Source of the DNA: Skermanella mucosa
GTDB taxonomy: Bacteria; Pseudomonadota; Alphaproteobacteria; Azospirillales; Azospirillaceae
NCBI RefSeq assembly: GCF_016765655.2
Contig: NZ_CP086106.1
Span: 3,833,001 to 3,897,000 of the forward strand
DNA: 64,000 nucleotides
Direction of reading: 5' to 3'
In this document: positions 51,126 to 60,676 of the stretch, in pieces
How positions within the stretch are numbered: position 1 is the stretch's first letter
Layout: every line of letters begins with the position of its first letter
Program-made: the position numbers and the translations under genes
The notes under the pieces: model-generated
The model's input: only the letters and a program-made list of their open reading frames with translations
Databases searched by the model: none
What the model was told of the DNA's origin: nothing

Positions 51126-51890
51126 ATGTACCCCGAACTCATCCCCGAAATCAACGCCCACGTCCTGGCCGAGTATCCCCGCGAAGCGTGCGGCATCATC
51201 TACCATAACGGCGAGCGGGCCGTCTACAAGGCGTGCCCGAACATCCACCCCGAGCCGGAGAAGGCGTTCCGGATCAACGCGCGCATCATCGCGCCGTTGC
51301 AGCGGGACAGGAAACTGCGGGCCGTGGTCCACAGCCACACCAACGGGCAGTTCCACCCCTCGCGCGCCGATATGGAAAGCCAGATCAAGGTCGGTTGCAG
51401 CTACGCCATCGTGGTCACGGACGGGGAAAATTGTTCGCGGCCGGTGTACTGGGGCGACGACGTGCCGATCCCGCCCTACGACGGGCGCGAATTCCGCCAC
51501 GGCCCGAGCGGGTCGGACGGGCGCGGCGATTGCTATTCGCTGATCCGCGATCACTATTTTCAGGAACTCGGCATCCGGCTGCCGGAATACCCGCGCGACG
51601 CCGACTGGTGGCTCGATGGATTGGACCTGTACAGCCAGTTCGCGGGTGACGCCGGGTTCGTCCAGGTCAGTCTGACCGACATCCAGGAACACGACTGCGT
51701 GCTGATGTCGATCCTGAACAAAAACAACACCGCGAACCACGGCGCGGTCTACCTGGGTCACGAGAAAGGCACGCTGCGCCATCACCTCGGCCACCGCCTC
51801 TCGCATTCCGAGGACCCGCTTTACAAGTGGCAGCGACAAATTCACTCGGTCTGGCGGCACAAATCCATGTTCAAGCCTGAGCAAAATTGA
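51126..51890 (+). CDS. tail assembly protein, lambda K-like (JAMM peptidase + NlpC/P60)
   Basis: A 254-residue two-domain protein. The N-terminal Mov34/MPN domain has the full JAMM zinc set: Glu20 (YPREACG), His69 and His71 with Asp82 (VVHSHTNGQFHPSRADM). The C-terminal NlpC/P60 domain has Cys136 (GRGDCYSLIRDHYF) and His205 (NTANHGAVYLG). K proteins act in tail-tip assembly and probably cleave peptidoglycan cross-links at entry. Its stop overlaps the I-like start (ATGA-type). Confidence 0.95.
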   Translation: MYPELIPEINAHVLAEYPREACGIIYHNGERAVYKACPNIHPEPEKAFRINARIIAPLQRDRKLRAVVHSHTNGQFHPSRADMESQIKVGCSYAIVVTDGENCSRPVYWGDDVPIPPYDGREFRHGPSGSDGRGDCYSLIRDHYFQELGIRLPEYPRDADWWLDGLDLYSQFAGDAGFVQVSLTDIQEHDCVLMSILNKNNTANHGAVYLGHEKGTLRHHLGHRLSHSEDPLYKWQRQIHSVWRHKSMFKPEQN

Positions 51891-52480
51891 TGAGCGAATT
51901 CAAAGAGATATGGATACACGGCAAGCTCGCCGAACAATTTCCCGACAGCCCCTACCGGTTCAAGGTCGCGACCGCGCACGAGGCAAGCTGGGCGATGGAA
52001 ATCAATTTTCCCGGCTTTCATGCCGCGATCCGCGACCAGATGATCGAAGTCGTTCTCGGCGACAAGGACACCGGTCTGGCGCTGGATGAGGAAGAGCAGG
52101 TGCATTTCGCCGTGCCGGAGAACCAGATTCATTTCTCCTACGCGCCCGAGGGCGAAGGCTCGCGCACCGGCAAGGCGATCCTCGGCACCCTGCTGATCGT
52201 CACCGCCGCCGTCCTGTTCGTCGCCGTTCCCGGCACCTCGCAGTACGCCCTGCAACTCGCCCTGGCGGGCGGCGCGATGATCTTCGGGGCGATGACGACC
52301 CCGCCCAAGTCGGATTATTCGGCGCGCGAACAGGACCCCAGGAAGTCCAGTTTGCTGTCAGGCCCGGCGACCCAGGTCGAGGAGGGCAATTCGGTCCCCC
52401 TGGTCCTGGGCGGCAACGAGGGCGTGCTGTGCGGCGGCGTCTTGATCAGCGCCTCGCTTGATGTTCAGCAGGTCGCGTAA
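51887..52480 (+). CDS. tail assembly protein, lambda I-like
   Basis: A 197-residue protein. The N-terminal ubiquitin-like part (KEIWIHGKLAEQFPDSPYRF, MEINFPGFHAAIRDQMIEVV) is followed by a hydrophobic segment (AILGTLLIVTAAVLFVAVPG, QLALAGGAMIFGAMTTP) and a C-terminal VEEGNSVPLVLGGNEGVLCG block that resembles the J-binding region. It assists J incorporation. The residues after the membrane-like segment match the GxxVPLxYG pattern common in this family. Confidence 0.9.
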   Translation: MMSEFKEIWIHGKLAEQFPDSPYRFKVATAHEASWAMEINFPGFHAAIRDQMIEVVLGDKDTGLALDEEEQVHFAVPENQIHFSYAPEGEGSRTGKAILGTLLIVTAAVLFVAVPGTSQYALQLALAGGAMIFGAMTTPPKSDYSAREQDPRKSSLLSGPATQVEEGNSVPLVLGGNEGVLCGGVLISASLDVQQVA

Positions 52481-52509
52481 CACAACCGTTCTATTTTAGG
52501 TGATTTCAC

Positions 52510-55500
52510 GTGAACGATTTTAACGAAGAGCATTGGCTTGACGGGAACGGTACGCCCTACGTGTACGGTGCCGGTGGCGGCGGCAAGGGTGGTAGTTCAA
52601 GAACTCCTGTAGAAGAAGCCAACACGCTTCAAAGCAATAGCATCGCCCGCGTACTATTCGCCGTCTCAGAAGGAGAAATCGGCGGGCTACGCCGTGGTAG
52701 AAAATCGGTTTTTCTGAACGAGACCGCCTTGGAGGCCGAGGACGGCACTCAGAACTTCGAGGGCGTTACTGTCCAGGAAGTCACCGGCCTGCCCGATCAG
52801 GCGTATATTCCCGGTTTCGCCCAGGCGGAGTCTCTGATCCAGGTCAACACCGAAGTGGTCAAGGCGTCCCCCTTCATCCGCGCCAACACGTCGCCCGACA
52901 TCGACTCGGTTCGCGTCATCATCGGCCTGCCCGCCTTGCTGAAAGTGGACGTGTCAACCGGTGACCAGCGCGGGACCACGGTCGAGTATGCCCTGGCGGT
53001 TCGCGACACGGCGCTCGGCGTGTGGGAGGATCGCGGGAACAAGACGGTGACCGGCAAGTGCACCAGCCCGACCGAACTGGCCTATCTGGTCGAGCGCCCC
53101 TCGGTCGGCACCGGGCAGTGGGAGGTCCGCGTCACCCGCATCACCGACGACAGCGCCTCGACCACGCTGAGCAACAAGACTTTCGTCTCCAGCATCGTGG
53201 AGATCACCGACTTCAAAAGTAATTATCCGGATACCGCATGTATCGCCCTTACTTTTGATTTGAGTAAATTTGGTAACTCCCTGCCCAGCGTGGCGTTTGA
53301 TTTGGTGGGTATTAAAATTCCCGTTCCAGTCAACTACGACCCGGACACTGGTATCTACAGCGGACCGTGGACAGGTGAATTCCGCAACCTCCCCTGTTCG
53401 AACCCGGCATGGCACCTGCTCAACCTGATCCGCGAGGATCGCTATGGATTGGGTATCCCGGCGCAGTACATCAACGTGTGGGAATGGTATCAGATCGCCA
53501 AATACTGCGACGAACTGGTTCCCGATGGCAAGGGCGGTCAGCGCCGCCGCTTCACCCTGCGCTACCAGATCAACTCGACGCAGGATGCGCTGCAATGGAT
53601 ACGAACCATCGCCAGCACGATGAACGCGCTCCCCTACTGGGGCAGCGGCGTCGTGCACGTCGCCCAGGACCGGCCGAAGACGCCGGTCATGCTGGTCAAC
53701 AGCGCGAACGTCCGGGACGGCCTTTTCACATATGCCTCTACCGAGTTCCGCGAGAGAATTACATACTGCGCATGTACTTACTCGTCCGAAAGTAACTTCT
53801 GGAAGCCCGAGGTTGCAATCTACGAGGCATCTGCGGCGGACATTACCCGTTACGGGCGCAACGAGGAACATATTCTCAAGGTAGGGTGTGTGTCAGAAAG
53901 TGAGGCGCTGGCACTGGCGAAATATGTTGTCGAGACCTCGCTGCGGGAATACGAGACCGTTTCCTACCACGCCGGGGCCGATCACACCCACGTGCGGCCG
54001 GGCGACGTGGTGAAGATCAGCGACCCCCTGTTCACCGCCAGCCGGGTCGCGGGCCGGGTCGCCTCGGCGACAGCCAACACCGTGACCTTCGACGCGGGCG
54101 TACTTTTGAATCCGGGCGAGAGCTATTCAATCTCGATCCTGGAAACCGTTACCGAGCAGGCCGAGAACGGCCAGAACGTGACCTACCGCAAGGTCGTGTC
54201 GCGCACCGTGACGACGCCCGGCGGCAGCGAGCCGGTCACCACGGTCACGGTCACCCCGCCCTACACCGCCCCGCCGACCAGCGACCAGCTTTTCATCGTC
54301 AGCGGCTCGGACATCCAGCCCCGGCCCTTCCGGGTTCTGTCGATGAAGGAGGGCGCGAACAATGTCGGCTGGGAAGTGAATGCCCTGTTCGTGGACGAAA
54401 CCAAGTATCCCGAACTGGATTTGGGGATCGACCTCGAACCGCCGATTTTCTCGCGCATCCGCGACGACGTGCCGGAGCAGGTCGGCCCGCTGGAGTTCCA
54501 GATCGTGCCGGTCATGGATGCGGTCACCGGCCCGTCGAACAATCTGGTGGTCAAGTGGGCGCGCTCGCCCAGCAAGATGGTTTTCACTTACCGGGTGATG
54601 CATCGCGTCAACAACGGCCAGTACAAGACCATCGGCACCACCCCGGTCCCGGAATTCGTTCTGGAACGCGCGGGCGTCGGAGTTCACGATTTCATCGTCT
54701 ATGCGATTTCGTTGACCGGCAAGGAGTCGCATCCGCGCAGCGGGACCTACGAATTTTCGTACGGCGGCTCGACCCCGGCCGACCTCAGCGCGCCGACTTC
54801 GATCTTCGTGACCGGGACATCCGGGCAGATTTTTCAGACCCAGGACTGCCCGCTGTCGTGGACCGAAAACCCGGCCAACGCCGCGAATGGTTTCGTAACT
54901 GCGGCGTGGCAGATCACGATCAAGGATTTCGCCACGGACGCGATCCTGCGCACCGCCACGACCCCGGCCAAAGAGCTTAACTGGACCTATTTGTATGCCA
55001 TGAACAGGGCGGACGGCGGCGGCACGCCGCTGCGCAAGTTCAAGGTCGAGGTGCGCGCGGTCGATGCCGTGAACCGGCTGAGCGCCCCGGCCACGGCGAC
55101 CATCGAGAACCCTGCCCCACCTCTGCCAACCGGCGTCAGCTTCACCGAATTCTTCCAGTTCTACCGGTTGCAGCACGACCCCTCGACCGACCCCCAGGCT
55201 ATCGGCACGCTGATTTGGGCTTCCGATACTGCCGGATTTACTCCGGGTCCGTCGAACTTGGTCTACCGGGGTGCCGGAACCATGCACGACGTGCCGTCCG
55301 CGCAGAATAAGACGTGGCGCATCCGGTTCGCGGTCATGGACGATTTCTCCGAGACCGGCTTGAACGTGTCGTCCGAGTACGTCCTGACCACGCTGAACAG
55401 TGACGTTACCGTGGACGATCCGGCAGCCCCGGTGCTGAACTCGGTCACCTCGGCGTCCGAAATCGCCCGCGACGGCACCGAGCGGGTCACGGTCACGGCG

Positions 55501-57894
55501 AATTTCACGCCCGCCGCCGACAAGCCGCACGACAAGTTCGAGCTTGGCATCCGCGAGAGCCAGCAGGGTATCGAGCGGTGGTACACCGGTCTCCAGAGCC
55601 CGATCACCGTCGAGTACAAGGCGAACCAACTGATCATCGCGCGGGTCCGGGCGTACAACCTGTCGATCCCGTCCGACTGGTCCAACGAGATTTCGATCAC
55701 CACGGCGCGCGACACCACGCCGCCCGCAGTACCGGCGAACTTTGCCGCCTCGGCGGGCTACAAGACGATCATCCTGACCTGGGATCGTCATACCGAGATT
55801 GATTTTTCCCACGTCGAGATTTACGAAAGCACCACGACGACCGCGCCGACTACGGGCACCACGCCGACTTTCCGAACCGATGGCTCGGTCTTCGCCCGAG
55901 AGGGCCTGACCGCCGCAGGAACCCGGTATTTTTGGGCGCGTGCGGTGGATAGGAGCAACAACAAGTCCGCGTGGACCGCGCGGGTCTCGGCCGAGGCCAT
56001 CGTCTCGATCAATGTTACCGATTTCGCGAGCGGTATCGCGCCCGTCGAGATCGTTTCGACCCTGCCGACCACCGGGAATACCGAAGGTCGGATGGTTTAC
56101 TTGACTTCCGATAAGAAATTGTATCGTTTCAACGGCAGTTCGTTCACCGCTGGAGTTGGTACGGGCGATCTCGTAGGCACCATCAGCGCGAACCAAATCG
56201 CCGCGAACTCGATCACGGCGGGTCAGATCGCGACCGGAGCCATCGCGGCCGACGAGATCGCTACGGGAGCGATTACGACAGATAAAATTGGTGCGAACCA
56301 AGTAATTGCCGAGAAGATTGCTACTGGCGCGGTGACCGCTGACAAGATTTTGGCAAACGCAGTGACCGCTGTCAAGATCGATGCGAACGCCGTTACTACG
56401 GATAAGATCGCTGCGGGGGCAATTACTGCCGCGAAGATTAAGACCGGCGAGATTACCGCCGATCATATTCAGGCCGGGGCGATCACGGCGCGTAGTTTGA
56501 CTATCTCGAATACCGACAATTTGAACCCTGACCCGGAGTTCCGCGACCCGGCATTCTGGAACCCCAACAGCCTATCTGGAGCGTCGTACTTCGACACGAA
56601 TACCGCGTGGCCGGTTCGCCGCGCCATCCGGATCAACGGCCAGGGGGCGATGCGCGACTACCACTCGGAAATGTTCAGCTTGCCAACGGGCGGCAAGTAC
56701 CGCATCTCCGGCTGGGTCGTCTCGAACATCTCGGGAACCGGGCGGGCCTCGGTCTACCTCCACCAGCCGCTGTACCAGTGGAACGCGATGGGTCAGGCGG
56801 GACTCGGGACCTTCTCGGAGACGGGTAACCAAATTCACTACAACTCCGGCAACAACGGCGGTCCGAAATACTTTTCGCTGACTTTCGAGAACCCTACCGG
56901 ACAGAATAGCAACGCCAACAAGGAGGCGCAGTTCCGCATCTCCGCGAACATGCCCTCGGGGTCGTATATCGAGATCGGTGGGCTGGAGATCGTCCGCGCC
57001 TCGGACGAGACGCTGATCACCGAGGACGCGATCACGACCGGCAAAATCCGCGCTAACGCGATCACGTCGGAGAAGGTTTTGGCCGGGGCGATCACGGCCG
57101 GGAAGCTCGCGGCGAACTCCGTGGTCGCGGACAACATCCAGGCGGGCGCGATCACCACCGGCAAGATCGGGGCGAACCAGATCAACGGCGCACATATCGT
57201 CGGCGGGTCGATTACCGGCGGGCATATCGTGGGCAACACGATCAACGGCGCACATATCATCGGCGGGTCGATTACCGGCGGGCATATCCAGGCTCAGACG
57301 ATTGACGCGAACGTGATCAAGTCCTCAAATATCACGACGAACCTCGTGACCACGGGCGGCAGCATCCAGGTGTGGGACAGCAACAACTCAAGAACCCGCG
57401 TCCATATCGGCCACATCTCGGGGCACGACTTCGGTATGCGCATGTGGGCTCCAAATGGATCGCTGATCTTCGACTTGGTTTCCGGAGACTTCAATGGGGC
57501 CTATATCAAGGACTTGTCCGTGGGCACTTTGAAGGTCGCCGGGGGTGCTATTACCAACCAAGTCGGCGTGCAGGGCAATAACACTCTGTGGATCACCAAA
57601 CAGACCGCCGGTCCGGTCCTCGTGATCGCGCAGGGCAACGTCTACGCCGGGAACACGCAGTCAATCGGCGGGCACGACGGCCAAATCAACTACATCCCCG
57701 GTCCGGGATCAGTCTCGCTCTACCGCCACCAAACATTCCTCAAGACGGTCTCCGGCTATTTTCACGGCAGCAACTCGTTGACCGTCGTGTATTACGACCA
57801 GAACGCGGGTGCCGCCGGGTCGGCCCAGGCTTACGTTCTGCACGGCCCGGCCGCGTCCGGCTGTACCCTTTATGCGGTGGAGTTTAAGAGATGA
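52510..57894 (+). CDS. host-specificity tail tip protein, lambda J-like
   Basis: A 1794-residue protein from a GTG start. The conserved J core covers about residues 1-600 (LQSNSIARVLFAVSEGEIGG, SVFLNETALEAEDGTQNFEG, RYGLGIPAQYINVWEWYQIA, FTYASTEFRERITYCACTYS, YHAGADHTHVRPGDVVKISD). Fibronectin-III-like domains occupy about 690-1180. A repeat region with ITAGQIATGAIAADEIATGA and similar units covers about 1220-1330 and 1505-1610, flanking a carbohydrate-binding-like domain (NPDPEFRDPAFWNP to MPSGSYIEIGGLEIV). The C-terminus should bind the host receptor. N-terminal codons near 52,540-52,700 and 53,210-53,360 are AT-rich, with AGA codons. Confidence 0.95.
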   Translation: MNDFNEEHWLDGNGTPYVYGAGGGGKGGSSRTPVEEANTLQSNSIARVLFAVSEGEIGGLRRGRKSVFLNETALEAEDGTQNFEGVTVQEVTGLPDQAYIPGFAQAESLIQVNTEVVKASPFIRANTSPDIDSVRVIIGLPALLKVDVSTGDQRGTTVEYALAVRDTALGVWEDRGNKTVTGKCTSPTELAYLVERPSVGTGQWEVRVTRITDDSASTTLSNKTFVSSIVEITDFKSNYPDTACIALTFDLSKFGNSLPSVAFDLVGIKIPVPVNYDPDTGIYSGPWTGEFRNLPCSNPAWHLLNLIREDRYGLGIPAQYINVWEWYQIAKYCDELVPDGKGGQRRRFTLRYQINSTQDALQWIRTIASTMNALPYWGSGVVHVAQDRPKTPVMLVNSANVRDGLFTYASTEFRERITYCACTYSSESNFWKPEVAIYEASAADITRYGRNEEHILKVGCVSESEALALAKYVVETSLREYETVSYHAGADHTHVRPGDVVKISDPLFTASRVAGRVASATANTVTFDAGVLLNPGESYSISILETVTEQAENGQNVTYRKVVSRTVTTPGGSEPVTTVTVTPPYTAPPTSDQLFIVSGSDIQPRPFRVLSMKEGANNVGWEVNALFVDETKYPELDLGIDLEPPIFSRIRDDVPEQVGPLEFQIVPVMDAVTGPSNNLVVKWARSPSKMVFTYRVMHRVNNGQYKTIGTTPVPEFVLERAGVGVHDFIVYAISLTGKESHPRSGTYEFSYGGSTPADLSAPTSIFVTGTSGQIFQTQDCPLSWTENPANAANGFVTAAWQITIKDFATDAILRTATTPAKELNWTYLYAMNRADGGGTPLRKFKVEVRAVDAVNRLSAPATATIENPAPPLPTGVSFTEFFQFYRLQHDPSTDPQAIGTLIWASDTAGFTPGPSNLVYRGAGTMHDVPSAQNKTWRIRFAVMDDFSETGLNVSSEYVLTTLNSDVTVDDPAAPVLNSVTSASEIARDGTERVTVTANFTPAADKPHDKFELGIRESQQGIERWYTGLQSPITVEYKANQLIIARVRAYNLSIPSDWSNEISITTARDTTPPAVPANFAASAGYKTIILTWDRHTEIDFSHVEIYESTTTTAPTTGTTPTFRTDGSVFAREGLTAAGTRYFWARAVDRSNNKSAWTARVSAEAIVSINVTDFASGIAPVEIVSTLPTTGNTEGRMVYLTSDKKLYRFNGSSFTAGVGTGDLVGTISANQIAANSITAGQIATGAIAADEIATGAITTDKIGANQVIAEKIATGAVTADKILANAVTAVKIDANAVTTDKIAAGAITAAKIKTGEITADHIQAGAITARSLTISNTDNLNPDPEFRDPAFWNPNSLSGASYFDTNTAWPVRRAIRINGQGAMRDYHSEMFSLPTGGKYRISGWVVSNISGTGRASVYLHQPLYQWNAMGQAGLGTFSETGNQIHYNSGNNGGPKYFSLTFENPTGQNSNANKEAQFRISANMPSGSYIEIGGLEIVRASDETLITEDAITTGKIRANAITSEKVLAGAITAGKLAANSVVADNIQAGAITTGKIGANQINGAHIVGGSITGGHIVGNTINGAHIIGGSITGGHIQAQTIDANVIKSSNITTNLVTTGGSIQVWDSNNSRTRVHIGHISGHDFGMRMWAPNGSLIFDLVSGDFNGAYIKDLSVGTLKVAGGAITNQVGVQGNNTLWITKQTAGPVLVIAQGNVYAGNTQSIGGHDGQINYIPGPGSVSLYRHQTFLKTVSGYFHGSNSLTVVYYDQNAGAAGSAQAYVLHGPAASGCTLYAVEFKR
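57181..57300 (+). repeat. two 60-bp tandem repeats in the J-like gene
   Basis: 57181-57240 and 57241-57300 are nearly identical for the first 49 bases (one difference), coding INGAHI(V/I)GGSITGGHI twice. Neighbouring units code similar peptides with different codons. Confidence 0.85.
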
Positions 57895-59024
57895 AATATT
57901 TCGCAATCTATCAAAAGGCCACGGGAACCATCGAATATACCGGCAGCGTGGCGACCAGCGAGGACAATTACCTGCCGACTTTGGAGCTATATGCGGACCC
58001 GCTCGACCCGGCCGTGCACGGCATGCTGGTCGGGGACCAGGACAGCGCCCCGGAGACCCACTACGTCCAGAGCGGACCGGGCACGATCACCGCGCCGTGG
58101 ACGCCGCTCGACCTCACGCCGCGCGCGTGGTATCAGGGCGGCGACCTGGAGACCGCCGGGGTCTGGCCGGACACCATGGGGCTGTACGACGCCACCCAGC
58201 CCGACCTGACCCGAACCCCCGGCTTCTACCGGGAGACCTTCGCCGGGCAGAGCGTCCTCATCTTCGACCCGCTGCGCCAGACCTACATGGACCTGCCGAC
58301 CACCCTGTACACCGGCATGACCGAGGGCAGCGTGTTCGTGGTGAGCCGCGAGGTCAATCCGGAGATCACCGGTCACCTGATCCCGCCCGATTTCGGCAGC
58401 GATGTCGCGCACGATCTCAGCGGGCTCGACCAGGACTCGCTCGGGCAGTGGCACATCCTGTGCTACCGCGCGGCCCCCGATGACTGGCGGGCGCGGAAGA
58501 ACGGCCAGGAGGTCTACGCCAGCGCCGTGAACACCGTGGCGTTCAGCCCGGCCCCGACGCTGGGTACGACCACGGAGTCCTATTTCGAGGGCGAGGTCGC
58601 CGAGATCATCTTTTTCCCGGTCCGTCTCAGCGATGCCGACACGGCGATGGTCGAAGGCTACCTCGCCCATAAATACTTGCTGAACAGTGAACTAGATGCG
58701 GGTCACGCCTACCGGAGCGCGCCGCCGGTCATCGAGACGCCGGGCACGGTTGCCTCGCTGGTCGCCAAGCCGACCTTCGACATCGCCTTCGATGTCTCGG
58801 AAATCCCCGACGACGGGGTGACGGCGGCGACCATCGTCGGGACGATCCCCTCGGGAACGCTGATCGAACTGGCGGCTGACCCGACCATGGGGATCACCGG
58901 GCAGTCGATGACCTACATTTCCGGCCCATTTTCGTTGACCAGCATGTGCCCCGGAGACCACGTGATCACCTTCAGCCTCGATAACTATGTTAGCAAATCT
59001 CTCACCGTGACGGTCCTCCCATGA
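57891..59024 (+). CDS. tail tip/fibre protein with LamG-like domain
   Basis: A 377-residue protein overlapping the J stop by four bases. Residues about 80-260 look like a concanavalin/LamG fold (PRAWYQGGDLETAGVWPDTM, SVLIFDPLRQTYMDLPTTLY, VAEIIFFPVRLSDADTAMVE, GYLAHKYLLNSELDAGHAYR). The last 100 residues form a beta domain. LamG-like modules bind glycans, so a receptor-binding or adhesin role is likely. It contains TAAATA copy 11 at 58671. Confidence 0.75.
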   Translation: MKYFAIYQKATGTIEYTGSVATSEDNYLPTLELYADPLDPAVHGMLVGDQDSAPETHYVQSGPGTITAPWTPLDLTPRAWYQGGDLETAGVWPDTMGLYDATQPDLTRTPGFYRETFAGQSVLIFDPLRQTYMDLPTTLYTGMTEGSVFVVSREVNPEITGHLIPPDFGSDVAHDLSGLDQDSLGQWHILCYRAAPDDWRARKNGQEVYASAVNTVAFSPAPTLGTTTESYFEGEVAEIIFFPVRLSDADTAMVEGYLAHKYLLNSELDAGHAYRSAPPVIETPGTVASLVAKPTFDIAFDVSEIPDDGVTAATIVGTIPSGTLIELAADPTMGITGQSMTYISGPFSLTSMCPGDHVITFSLDNYVSKSLTVTVLP

Positions 59025-59920
59025 GTTTCAATGTCGTCCTACCAGTTTCCCCAGTCTCCGGACTGACCGCGATCCAGGGGGTCAAGAGCGCCGCCCTTCG
59101 GTGGTTGGCCCCGGTCGATTTCACGGTCAACTGCGTTTACGAAATTTGGGCGGGATCGACCACGGATTTCGCCAGCGCGACCAAGCTCCGCGAAACGCGA
59201 GAGACCCATTTCAGCGAGTTCAATTTGGTCGCCGACACCACGCGGTACTACTGGGTCCGCGTGCGCCGGGTATACTCGGACACGCTCGCGCGGTATTCCA
59301 CGGTCAACTGGGTCAGCGTATCCCCCGAGGGCGTTGGAAGTGGTTCCGGGACGATTGCCGACGGGTCCATTACGACTTCGAAGCTTGCCAACTCGGCAGT
59401 GACCTCGGCGAAGATCGCTCTCGGAGCCTCGGGTAACCAGAATTTCTACGCGAGCAACGCGAACAGCCCGGTGTACGACAACGGAGTGTGGTCGTTCTAC
59501 GGCCAGATCGGCAGTTCGACCGATACTTACGGCGGAATGTACGCCTTCACATGGCACATGGACGCCGGGCTCAACTTCGGTGACCTGCTGCCGGGCGATC
59601 ATGCGGTGTGCAAATTCAAGCCGCAGGTCACCGTCAACCCCAGCAATTACCTGGGCAGGACCACCGTCGTCCACGAGGAAGAATCATGGTTCGGCGAGCA
59701 TCTGGAACCGGAGCCGGGCGAGATCGCCCCGCTGGGCAGCAGCTATTTCAACGGCATTTGGGAGCGGACCATCCTGCTAACTCTCCAGCCCGGCGACAAG
59801 TTCCAGACCATCTTCTACATGCGGACGGACATCGTGGACGCGCTCGGAACCCCGGTGACACGCGGTATTTTTCGCCCCAAGATCAACAAATACAAATTTA
59901 ACTATAGGAAAAGCCAGTGA
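59021..59920 (+). CDS. tail tip/fibre-associated protein
   Basis: A 299-residue protein overlapping its neighbour by four bases. The N-terminal 100 residues resemble a fibronectin-III domain (IQGVKSAALRWLAPVDFTVN, YEIWAGSTTDFASATKLRET, RYYWVRVRRVYSDTLARYST). GTIADGSITTSKLANSAVTS is the same type of repeat as in J. The C-terminal 170 residues are a beta domain (NFYASNANSPVYDNGVWSFY). Probably a side fibre or J cofactor; no exact family. Confidence 0.7.
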   Translation: MSFNVVLPVSPVSGLTAIQGVKSAALRWLAPVDFTVNCVYEIWAGSTTDFASATKLRETRETHFSEFNLVADTTRYYWVRVRRVYSDTLARYSTVNWVSVSPEGVGSGSGTIADGSITTSKLANSAVTSAKIALGASGNQNFYASNANSPVYDNGVWSFYGQIGSSTDTYGGMYAFTWHMDAGLNFGDLLPGDHAVCKFKPQVTVNPSNYLGRTTVVHEEESWFGEHLEPEPGEIAPLGSSYFNGIWERTILLTLQPGDKFQTIFYMRTDIVDALGTPVTRGIFRPKINKYKFNYRKSQ

Positions 59921-60306
59921 TGTTTATCGTAGAGCATGACGCGGCGGGCCGCATTATCGGCTACGGTGACCGCGCCCTGTACGGCGATCTGCCCGACAAC
60001 TACATCGAGGTGGACCGCCCCCCGGACATGGAGCGCGAGATGGTCGTGGACGGTGCCCTGGCACCCCGGCCGATCCTGCCGGTCAGCCTGAGCGCCGTCG
60101 AGATCGTCTCGGGCTCCGCTGTGCCGCTGGTGATCAGCGGGCTGCCCACCGATTCCCGCCTGATAATCAGGCGCGGCGGCTGGTACGTCGCCGAGGTCAC
60201 CGCGTCGGGCGAGTACAGCTTCATCCCGCAGCAGGCGGGAGCCTATCACATCCGCGTCGAAGCGTTCCCATTCCTAGACGAGACCCTGCGCTTCCGCGCT
60301 ACTTAA
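59917..60306 (+). CDS. small tail-associated protein
   Basis: A 129-residue protein, overlapping the previous gene (ATGA type). It begins FIVEHDAAGRIIGYGDRALY, followed by YIEVDRPPDMEREMVVDGAL, a hinge, then an Ig-like beta segment (SAVEIVSGSAVPLVISGLPT, WYVAEVTASGEYSFIPQQAG). Small proteins of this type follow tip fibres in several siphoviruses and may act as fibre chaperones. Function not established. Confidence 0.65.
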   Translation: MMFIVEHDAAGRIIGYGDRALYGDLPDNYIEVDRPPDMEREMVVDGALAPRPILPVSLSAVEIVSGSAVPLVISGLPTDSRLIIRRGGWYVAEVTASGEYSFIPQQAGAYHIRVEAFPFLDETLRFRAT

Positions 60307-60319
60307 TGGAGTTTACTAA

Positions 60320-60676
60320 ATGATTTTGGATGAAATTGATTTCGAGCTTCAAGCAGGCAGTGAGGCCACTTACCGCTGGACCCTGAGCGATCTCGACCTG
60401 ACCGGGGTCAGCGAGGCCAAATTCGCCCTGTTCAGCGACTTCGGCAAGGTCCCCGTCCTGGTCGCGAGTTCGTTGAACGGCTCCGGAGCCCGAATTGTGG
60501 TGAACTCCGCGTCGGGCAGGATCGATCTGATTCTGCCCGGCAGTGCGACCAAAAGTCTGGTGACACGCGGCGCGGAGTTCATCGGCAGGTTCCAGTGCGA
60601 ACTCCGGTTCAGCGACGGCAGTGAAGTGATCTTCGCCCGTGGTCCCGCCACGGTCGCCCGTGACGGGATCATTTAA
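60320..60676 (+). CDS. small beta-rich phage protein (baseplate-upper-like)
   Basis: A 118-residue protein: LDEIDFELQAGSEATYRWTL, DLTGVSEAKFALFSDFGKVP, then RIDLILPGSATKSLVTRGAE and RFQCELRFSDGSEVIFARGP. The GSxxxYxWxL start and the DLILPGxxT block resemble the N-terminal domain of baseplate-upper/fibre-base proteins. The stop codon abuts the stop of the opposite gene with no gap. Confidence 0.65.
   Translation: MILDEIDFELQAGSEATYRWTLSDLDLTGVSEAKFALFSDFGKVPVLVASSLNGSGARIVVNSASGRIDLILPGSATKSLVTRGAEFIGRFQCELRFSDGSEVIFARGPATVARDGII

Noticed and set aside
54127-56466. Minus-strand open frame of 779 codons opposite the J-like gene
   Set aside because: Repetitive Arg/Asp-rich product caused by the codon pattern of J; J itself has the conserved core.
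56180-57300. Repeats in the J-like gene as a CRISPR or minisatellite array
   Set aside because: The units are in-frame coding repeats (ITAGQIATGA type) with no constant repeat and unique spacer pattern.
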